Origin: JBBRHH01 sp038222915
Lineage (GTDB): Bacteria > Planctomycetota > Phycisphaerae > Tepidisphaerales > Tepidisphaeraceae
NCBI GenBank assembly: GCA_038222915.1
Contig: JBBRHH010000369.1
Coordinates: 1 to 6,353, forward strand
Direction of reading: 5' to 3'
DNA: 6,353 nucleotides
A program made the position numbers and the translations under genes. Shown piece by piece: positions 1 to 4,328 of the stretch. Within the stretch, counting starts at the first letter, position 1; every line of letters begins with the position of its first letter. The notes beneath the pieces were generated by a model. The model was not told where the DNA came from, did not search any database, and was given only the letters and a program-made list of their open reading frames with translations.

Positions 1-795
1 GCTCGGCGGATCGTTCGGCGATGTATCGGTCGCCTGCGCATAGAACGTATTGATGCCAATCGGCAGGTTTTTCGTCTGGACGTAGGTCCTGAATCCATTG
101 TCGCCAAAGTTGCCATTTTGTATTTTCGTATCAGATCCCACCTGCAGGCCCGGAATGCCGTTGGTTTCCTGATAGAACGACACGCTCACCGGCAGGCCAT
201 TCGGATCTTTAACGCCGTCAACTCGCAGCGTGACAAACCGATAATTGCCGGCGATCACCGAGGTCGGGTCGGTCAGCAACGATCCAATAGTTGGCGCAAC
301 CGGCGTCGGAAGCGCCCGGCTTCCAGCATCACTTTGACTCAGCGGCCCCGTGGAGCGCGAACCGCGCAGGCCCTGAACCCAATAATAGTAAGTCGTCCCG
401 CGCGCAGCAGAATTGTCATCGTACGTCGTCCCATCGCTCCCGCCGATGCTCCGCGCCGAACTGAGATTGTTTTGCGTGCTGCGATAGATCCGGTAATGGT
501 CGGCGTTGGCCGCCGCTGTCCACGTAACCCGCACCTTGTCGGTAAATGACCCGTCGCTCGCGGAAACATTGGTCAGAGTACCAACCTGGACAAGCGCGAT
601 TGGCGGCGCGATGTTGATGACGGGCGGCGGCGGGGGACTCAAGCGGTGATTGTCATCGCCATAGCCAGCGAAGAGTTTTCGGTCTTCAAGATCTTCGACC
701 CATGTTGCGATGGCCAACTGAAGGGGCTTGCGGAGTAGGGAAGCACTAGCGGTCAGTCGACGCGGCCTCGCCTGTACGGTGTGGTTCTGGCTCAT
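1..795 (-). CDS. Planctomycete surface protein with fibronectin type III domain (N-terminal part, cut by window edge)
   Basis: The minus strand is open from an ATG at 795 to the window edge (265 codons, no stop), so the C-terminal part lies outside. Residues 33-43 (VEDLEDRKLFA) match the short L-E-x-R-x-L motif found near the N-terminus of many large exported planctomycete proteins; no ordinary hydrophobic signal peptide is visible. A proline-rich linker (residues 53-65) follows. Residues about 66-160 read as a fibronectin type III domain: NVSASDGSFTDKVRVTW, then YRIYRS, TTYDD and GTTYYYWV. Residues about 165-258 look like a further beta-sandwich, Ig/cadherin-like domain. The start is supported by AGGA at 807-810, 11 nt upstream, and by the motif position. 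A weak promoter-like pair (TTCACG, 16 nt, TATCTA; 877 to 850) lies upstream. The likely role is a cell-surface or secreted adhesion or scaffold protein; no enzymatic domain is visible in this part. Confidence 0.85.
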   Translation of the reverse strand, partial: MSQNHTVQARPRRLTASASLLRKPLQLAIATWVEDLEDRKLFAGYGDDNHRLSPPPPPVINIAPPIALVQVGTLTNVSASDGSFTDKVRVTWTAAANADHYRIYRSTQNNLSSARSIGGSDGTTYDDNSAARGTTYYYWVQGLRGSRSTGPLSQSDAGSRALPTPVAPTIGSLLTDPTSVIAGNYRFVTLRVDGVKDPNGLPVSVSFYQETNGIPGLQVGSDTKIQNGNFGDNGFRTYVQTKNLPIGINTFYAQATDTSPNDPPS

Positions 796-1241
796 GTGCT
801 GTATTTTCCTGTTGTGGGAGCAAGGGACGAAGCAAGCAGAATCGAAATCTAGATAACTTTGAAAGATGAGACGTGAATGAGCCGAGTTAAAAAAAATGCA
901 GTCATGCCGTGGGACGGCCGACGCATTTTTGTCAGAATTGGTGAGGTTCAGCGGTCGCGTCTGGTTTCCTTCGCGGGCGTTGGTTATTCTGGAGGGGTGA
1001 GGGGTGGGTTGACAGTTTTTGAGCCAGTGGCGCAGATGGAGGGGGTGCGCACTTTGGAGGGCGGCGGACCTTGGGGGTGGCTGTGAAATGCGCGCAAAAA
1101 TTGTGTTTGGGTGCGAGTGGTGTTGGGTCGATCGGATGTAAGACCGTTTTTGAAAAGAGAGTTGCGAACAATCGACGGTTGTCTTTCTGCTCGAAAAACC
1201 GACCCCAAAGCGGTATCGAAGGGGGCCTCCAACCTCCCTCG

Positions 1242-1304
1242 AATCGCCCCAGAGCGACGGAAAATCTCCCCGTTTTGACCCTGCAATCGCCCCTTTCCGA
1301 CGGA
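1242..1304. repeat. 20-bp imperfect direct repeat, two copies 43 bp apart
   Basis: AATCGCCCC-NNNN-CGACGGA occurs at 1242-1261 (middle AGAG) and 1285-1304 (middle TTTC). The outer 9 and 7 bases are identical. The copies sit in a non-coding block, and the pair's function is unknown. It could be a protein-binding pair or part of an interspersed planctomycete repeat. Confidence 0.6.
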
Positions 1305-1314
1305 GTGCCGAGGA

Positions 1315-1339
1315 CTGAGTGGTGGGTGCTGAGTGGTGG
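1315..1339. repeat. Duplicated CTGAGTGGTGG motif
   Basis: CTGAGTGGTGG occurs at 1315-1325 and again at 1329-1339, a 14-bp period. From memory, strings of this type (reverse complement CCACCACTCAG) recur between genes in planctomycete genomes; I did not check this here. Confidence 0.5.
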
Positions 1340-1448
1340 AGAAAATGCGCGCAATCGTGTAGGGCGTCGGTTTCCTGGAGGTTGTTTTTCGCAAGTGCTT
1401 GTTTGGACGATGATTGGGATGAGGCGCGGGTGGTGACTGGCCGTTTAG

Positions 1449-1525
1449 AACCGACCACTAACCGACCACCAACCGACCTGTGACCGACTAGCAATCGACC
1501 ACTAACCGACCACCTTTCGACCTGG
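1449..1525. repeat. Seven-unit 11-bp tandem array, consensus AACCGACCACY
   Basis: Seven consecutive 11-bp units fill 1449-1525 with no gaps: AACCGACCACT, AACCGACCACC, AACCGACCTGT, GACCGACTAGC, AATCGACCACT, AACCGACCACC, TTTCGACCTGG. The core CGAC is kept in every unit at constant phase. There is also a higher-order period of four units (44 bp): units 1-3 resemble units 5-7, and a 19-bp string is identical at 1452-1470 and 1496-1514. The period is close to one DNA helical turn, so the cores face the same side of the helix. No adjacent gene explains it. A related single copy lies at 1197-1207. Confidence 0.85.
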
Positions 1526-1738
1526 GTGGAAGAGAGGTATGGAGGGGACGAGGGGGATGTAGATTTTTGAGTGGAAAGCGCGGATTGGGAGTGCGATTTT
1601 GGATGATGGCGGGTGTGCGGATTTTGGGTGGGCATGGCGGACCCCTTCCTGATGATTTGCCGGCAACCCTGTTGGCGGCGGCGGAGCGGCCGGTTTGGGT
1701 CGCTTCTGCTGGTGGGATTGTACGCCGGCTGTTAGGTG

Positions 1739-1752
1739 ATTGTCAATTGTCA
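1739..1752. repeat. ATTGTCA tandem pair
   Basis: Two head-to-tail copies of ATTGTCA, together containing the palindrome CAATTG. Short runs of this kind occur between genes in planctomycetes. I infer no function. Confidence 0.4.
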
Positions 1753-1795
1753 AATGCCAACTGGTAGGCTTTTGGGATTCTTTTTGCGGAGGTTG

Positions 1796-1824
1796 ACCGC
1801 GGATTTCGCTGATGGGCGCGGATG
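1796..1824. repeat. Possible interspersed-repeat fragment (CGCGGAT...GCGCGGAT)
   Basis: CCGCGGATTTCGCTGATGG followed by GCGCGGATGG resembles the 'CGCGGATTNCGC...GCGGAT' type of intergenic repeat that I recall from Planctomycetes and Verrucomicrobia. Within the window it shows an internal duplication of GCGGAT. This is a recognition from memory; only one copy is present here. Confidence 0.35.
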
Positions 1825-2096
1825 GGGTGGCAGCATGATCTCACGCAACGGCGCTACGACGCGACGCTGGTTGATGGCGTGGAATCGTTTGCGGGGATTG
1901 GAAGCGCGAGAGTTTTTGGGGACGGCTTTTTCGAAGGCCGGTGGTCGGCGGATTTGTTGACGCTGGTGTTGAGGGGAAGATGATGCTGGCCGGGCGGTGC
2001 GAGTGGAGCGGGGTGAAGGGGAATGGCGGGGGCGCAAGGATGTGGTAAAATGCGTTGAATGGTTGATCGAAAATCTGGCGATAAACTGCGGCCAAA

Positions 2097-2696
2097 GTGA
2101 AATATGTAAGTATCCCTACTTATCCCCGTTTCCTAAATGTTCCTCCCGCCGTTTATTATGAATGTCCCCTTTTCCAATACTTCGAAATGATGTTTAGCGG
2201 GACAATCAGCATGAACATCAAGAACAATTCGGTTAGCTGGCAAGCCAAATGCTGGCAAGGAGAGGCGGTTAGTCTCAGCCCACTATCTCATCTACGGTTT
2301 CTGTTACCGAAGGGCCCGCTACTGCGACTGCTAGTAGTTATAGGCATCGTTTCAGCCCTCATAGTCATAGGTCAAGGACTTTGCATCGAAGGGGCCGGCC
2401 AACAGGCACACCGTTTTCTCCTCGCCATATCTGCGATCTTCGTTCTCTTCGTTGTTTCCATTTTTGTGAGCTACGCAATAAGTAGACGGTCAAAATCCAT
2501 ATGTTTAGGACAAGGTCAAGTGTCTATAGCCGGAAGGGAACCTGTTATAATATCTGTCGCGAAAATCGCTTATCTATCAAACGGGCGCATGCTGTTGCAG
2601 TGTACGTGTGAGAACGCGATTTTGACGATCCTGATACCACAGAGCGAATTGATCCCGAAGATTCGTGCATTACTTCCGGTCGATCTTAAGCAATAG
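2097..2696 (+). CDS. Hypothetical membrane protein with two transmembrane segments
   Basis: I do not recognise this 199-residue protein. It has two strong hydrophobic segments, about residues 75-95 (LLRLLVVIGIVSALIVIGQG) and 106-128, joined by a short polar loop. Each end of this hairpin is flanked by basic residues (K72, R77; R130, R131). The remaining 65 residues (about 133-199) alternate short hydrophobic strands and end in an amphipathic helix (SELIPKIRALL). That pattern is reminiscent of bacterial PH-like domains that follow two membrane helices, but this is only an inference. The GTG at 2097 has no Shine-Dalgarno site. In-frame ATGs at 2187, 2190 and 2211 are alternatives; starting at 2211 would give 161 residues. 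GC content is visibly lower than in neighbouring genes (several lines near 40-55%), which may indicate acquisition. The IS630 relic begins just after its stop. Confidence 0.6.
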   Translation: MKYVSIPTYPRFLNVPPAVYYECPLFQYFEMMFSGTISMNIKNNSVSWQAKCWQGEAVSLSPLSHLRFLLPKGPLLRLLVVIGIVSALIVIGQGLCIEGAGQQAHRFLLAISAIFVLFVVSIFVSYAISRRSKSICLGQGQVSIAGREPVIISVAKIAYLSNGRMLLQCTCENAILTILIPQSELIPKIRALLPVDLKQ

Positions 2697-2737
2697 CTAA
2701 ATAACCCTGCGTAATCAGTGTATCCATAAACAATCCA

Positions 2738-2951
2738 TCATGCCGCCTTCCCCAGTGCGATGCGGATGTCTCGGTTGTAGGCAACAAGGTAGTTGACCAC
2801 CTCCCGCATCAGTTGTTCCATGCTGACACAGGTGTGATTCCGCGTCACATTCGCATGCAGATCCAGCCACACACGCTCGATCCTGTTGTGCTGCGGACAA
2901 AATGGCGGCAGCAAGTGCAGCCTTACCCGACCGGACAGGGCGCTGCGGCTA
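2738..2951 (-). pseudogene. IS630-family transposase relic, C-terminal part
   Basis: The minus strand encodes the end of an IS630-type DDE transposase, stopping at TGA 2738-2740. Key pieces are GRVRLHLLPPFCPQ, then HNRIERVW with the catalytic Glu, then LHANVTRNH and a final helix MEQLMREVVNYLVAYN. This differs clearly from the neighbouring transposase (NPIERVWWRMHEKVTRNH), so it belongs to another element. It has no N-terminal domain and no start here. Its reading frame is broken at a TA (2950-2953) by the insertion of the other element, and resumes in frame at 4164-4213. One terminus of the older element probably lies in 2697-2737, but I could not define it. It is surely inactive. Confidence 0.85.
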
Positions 2952-2953
2952 TA

Positions 2954-2993
2954 ACCAAGGTCGCCTAAATACCTCCACCAAATACCGAAAGTG
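2954..2993 (+). repeat. Left terminal inverted repeat of the IS630 element
   Basis: Read inward, it pairs with 4163-4124 at constant offset. Conserved blocks are CTAAATA (2965-2971), CTCC (2973-2976) and GAAAGTG (2987-2993). The transposase stop codon follows at 2996-2998. Confidence 0.75.
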
Positions 2994-2995
2994 CG

Positions 2996-3979
2996 TCATC
3001 CGGTCTCGGCCTTTGCATAGTAGCGGCATTTTCTACTGAATGTCCGCTGTTCGTCGAGCCAATCGAAGACCATCCCCAAAAGACTCTCCAAGTCCAGACA
3101 ACGGTGGTTGCGCGTCACCTTCTCGTGCATTCGCCACCACACCCGCTCGATGGGGTTGGCGTCTGGCGAATAGGACGGCAGATAATGCAGCACGACCCGG
3201 TGCCCCCACTTTTCCAGGTATGCCTTGACCACCTTGCTACCCTTGGCCGTGTGGAATTTAGCGTTGTCACAGATCACATGGATCTTTTTCCAGTGTCGAT
3301 ACCGCCTTCGCAAGTCATCCAGATGGCTGACGAACAAGGCCGCGTTGCGTTTGCTGCCCTGGGTTGCCACCAGCTTGCCGCTGCGCCAGTCCAGTGACCC
3401 GGCCAGATACTTCTTGTGGTTGGTCCCGGGCGTGAGCACCCGGGCCTGTTCTCCCTGGCGCATCCACATGCAGCCGATCTTCGGATTGCTGTTGACGTCC
3501 ACCTCATCCTGAAAGACCGCCGCCTCGTCCGAGGGCAACTTCGCCAGAAAATCCCGCAGTTCCCGCAGCTTCTGCTTGCGCTGCGGGTCTTTGGGACTGA
3601 GTGCCGGGCGTGGCCGCCGCCATACGATCTGCTCCTTGTGCAGCCATCGCCGCACCGTCTCGCGGCTGACCTTCACGTGGTAGGACTCAAAGAGCACCAG
3701 CACCAGGGCTTCGCAGCACCAGCGGCTGCGGATCAGACCAAAGAACGAGGGTTGCAGTTTCAATGCCCAGCGCACCACGCAGGCCGCCCACATCCCCAGC
3801 GGACCACTGGCCGATTCCTTGCGGCCGCGTCTTTCCTCCAGCAGTGCCACAACCCCGCCGCATTCAAAGTGTTCTTTCCAGCGGGCGATGGTGGCGGTGG
3901 AGCAGAACAACACCGCCGTGATCAATGCCCAGGCGTATCCATCGGCCAGCAGCAGGATGATATGAGCCCGCAGACGCAC
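2996..3979 (-). CDS. IS630-family DDE transposase
   Basis: This transposase should catalyse cut-and-paste movement of the surrounding element at TA targets. From the GTG at 3979 it has 327 residues: a helix-turn-helix region (about 1-50, with LLLADGYAWALITAVLFCST and IARWKEHF), a second winged-helix-like segment (about 85-120, VSRETVRRWLHKE), and a DDE domain. The catalytic triad is intact: D158 (FQDEVD), D238 (ICDNAKFH) and E278 (NPIERVW, followed by VTRNH). The start is uncertain. The frame stays open upstream to 4096 and clearly continues the fold (RLLEIYRKEPDPAVRLRAH), so the GTG is probably internal. However, no ATG, GTG or TTG exists there, and a TAA closes the frame at 4097-4099. An ATG at 4104 lies in another frame and would need a -1 shift. 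The gene may therefore be frameshifted near its N-terminus, or may use a rare start. Confidence 0.85.
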   Translation of the reverse strand: MRLRAHIILLLADGYAWALITAVLFCSTATIARWKEHFECGGVVALLEERRGRKESASGPLGMWAACVVRWALKLQPSFFGLIRSRWCCEALVLVLFESYHVKVSRETVRRWLHKEQIVWRRPRPALSPKDPQRKQKLRELRDFLAKLPSDEAAVFQDEVDVNSNPKIGCMWMRQGEQARVLTPGTNHKKYLAGSLDWRSGKLVATQGSKRNAALFVSHLDDLRRRYRHWKKIHVICDNAKFHTAKGSKVVKAYLEKWGHRVVLHYLPSYSPDANPIERVWWRMHEKVTRNHRCLDLESLLGMVFDWLDEQRTFSRKCRYYAKAETG

Positions 3980-4123
3980 GGCCGGATCAGGCTCTTTGCG
4001 ATAAATTTCCAGCAGCCGCTTGTGTTGGCCGCCGTACAGGACAATACTGCCACACCAGCAAGCGGGTACCCGGGCTTGGCTCCCAGGGTAGTTGTTTTAA
4101 GCATCAACCACTTTGGACCGGGC

Positions 4124-4163
4124 CACTTTCTGTTTCAAGGGGAGCTATTTAGCGGCCGTGTAT
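4124..4163 (-). repeat. Right terminal inverted repeat of the IS630 element
   Basis: This is the partner of 2954-2993. On the minus strand it reads CTAAATA (4152-4146), CTCC (4144-4141) and GAAAGTG (4130-4124), at exactly the same spacing as the left repeat. Confidence 0.75.
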
Positions 4164-4213
4164 TAGAATTTGATGAGTGCTTGATCGCCGTAAATCGTGT
4201 ACGTGCATTTATC
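4164..4213 (-). pseudogene. IS630-family transposase relic, internal fragment upstream of the insertion
   Basis: The minus strand reads KCTYTIYGDQALIKFY and then meets the inserted element. After removing the element it continues in frame into SRSALSGRVRLHLLPP (the 2738-2951 relic). The spacing from CTY to the catalytic Glu (39 residues later) is close to that from D238 to E278 in the intact neighbour (40 later), so CTYTIY probably corresponds to the 'DNYxIH' motif with the catalytic Asp lost. A TAA (4214-4216) lies just upstream, and nothing transposase-like follows, so the N-terminal two thirds are deleted. The segment is short, so the call depends on the rejoined frame. Confidence 0.55.
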
Positions 4214-4234
4214 TTACGTTCAATACGGCACATC

Positions 4235-4264
4235 TTGCCTTCGATGCGGCTTGGGGTTTATAAT
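4235..4264 (+). promoter_or_regulatory. Sigma-70-like promoter for the sedolisin-like gene
   Basis: TTGCCT (4235-4240) and a perfect TATAAT (4259-4264) are separated by 18 bp. Transcription would begin near 4271, giving a leader of about 58 nt. The -35 box starts only about 20 bp from the end of the transposase relic. Confidence 0.6.
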
Positions 4265-4315
4265 CGAGTTCGCTGTGTCCGCGCTCTCGCCCGTGCGCTT
4301 GCACCCACACTCGCT

Positions 4316-4320
4316 GGAGG
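4316..4320 (+). promoter_or_regulatory. Shine-Dalgarno site fixing the start at 4329
   Basis: GGAGG followed by a T-run, 8 nt before ATG 4329. It decides against the longer in-frame start at 4197, which lies upstream of the promoter and inside IS relic sequence. Confidence 0.8.
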
Positions 4321-4328
4321 TTTTTTTG

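Larger units (their letters stand above)
796..2096. other. Gene-free, G-rich intergenic region with short repeats
   Basis: I see no convincing gene in these 1.3 kb. Open frames exist on both strands, but they lack ribosome binding sites and recognisable domains, and their translations are low-complexity. The plus strand is strongly G-biased, especially 990-1090 and 1590-1700. The region holds an 11-bp tandem array, a 20-bp near-direct repeat, an 11-bp duplicated motif, a heptamer pair and a GC-rich motif resembling interspersed repeats; each is listed separately. The left end (796-880) should contain the promoter of the leftward surface-protein gene. A 53-codon coding-like frame lies at 1822-1983. 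Confidence 0.7.
2954..4163 (-). mobile_element. IS630-type insertion sequence, about 1.21 kb, inserted into an older IS630 relic
   Basis: The element is bounded by TA on both sides (2952-2953 and 4164-4165), as expected for IS630/Tc1-mariner target duplication. Imperfect terminal inverted repeats (26 of 40 positions match without gaps) frame a single minus-strand transposase gene that ends immediately inside the left repeat. The size is normal for the family (1.0-1.2 kb). Deleting the element plus one TA (1212 bp, a multiple of three) joins the flanks into one frame of a different IS630 transposase, which independently supports the boundaries. Confidence 0.8.

Noticed and set aside
118..549. 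143-codon plus-strand open frame
   Set aside because: It lies antisense to the FN3 surface-protein gene, whose minus-strand frame is open to the window edge and has clear domains.
932..1436. Overlapping 121-140 codon open frames on both strands
   Set aside because: No ribosome sites and no domains; translations are low-complexity, as expected from GC-rich repeat-bearing spacer.
1449..1525. CRISPR array
   Set aside because: The 11-bp units are contiguous, with no spacers, and no cas genes are present.
1567..1767. 66-codon plus-strand frame starting with TTG
   Set aside because: TTG start without a ribosome site, no family resemblance, and it runs into a short repeat at its end.
2715..2900. 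61-codon minus-strand frame
   Set aside because: It is the wrong frame over the transposase relic; the alternative minus frame carries the IS630 motifs (LLPPFCP, NRIERVW, VTRNH).
4197..4328. Extension of the sedolisin-like protein to an earlier in-frame start at 4197
   Set aside because: The extension starts inside IS relic sequence and upstream of the TATAAT box; GGAGG at 4316 and the planctomycete N-terminal motif fit ATG 4329.
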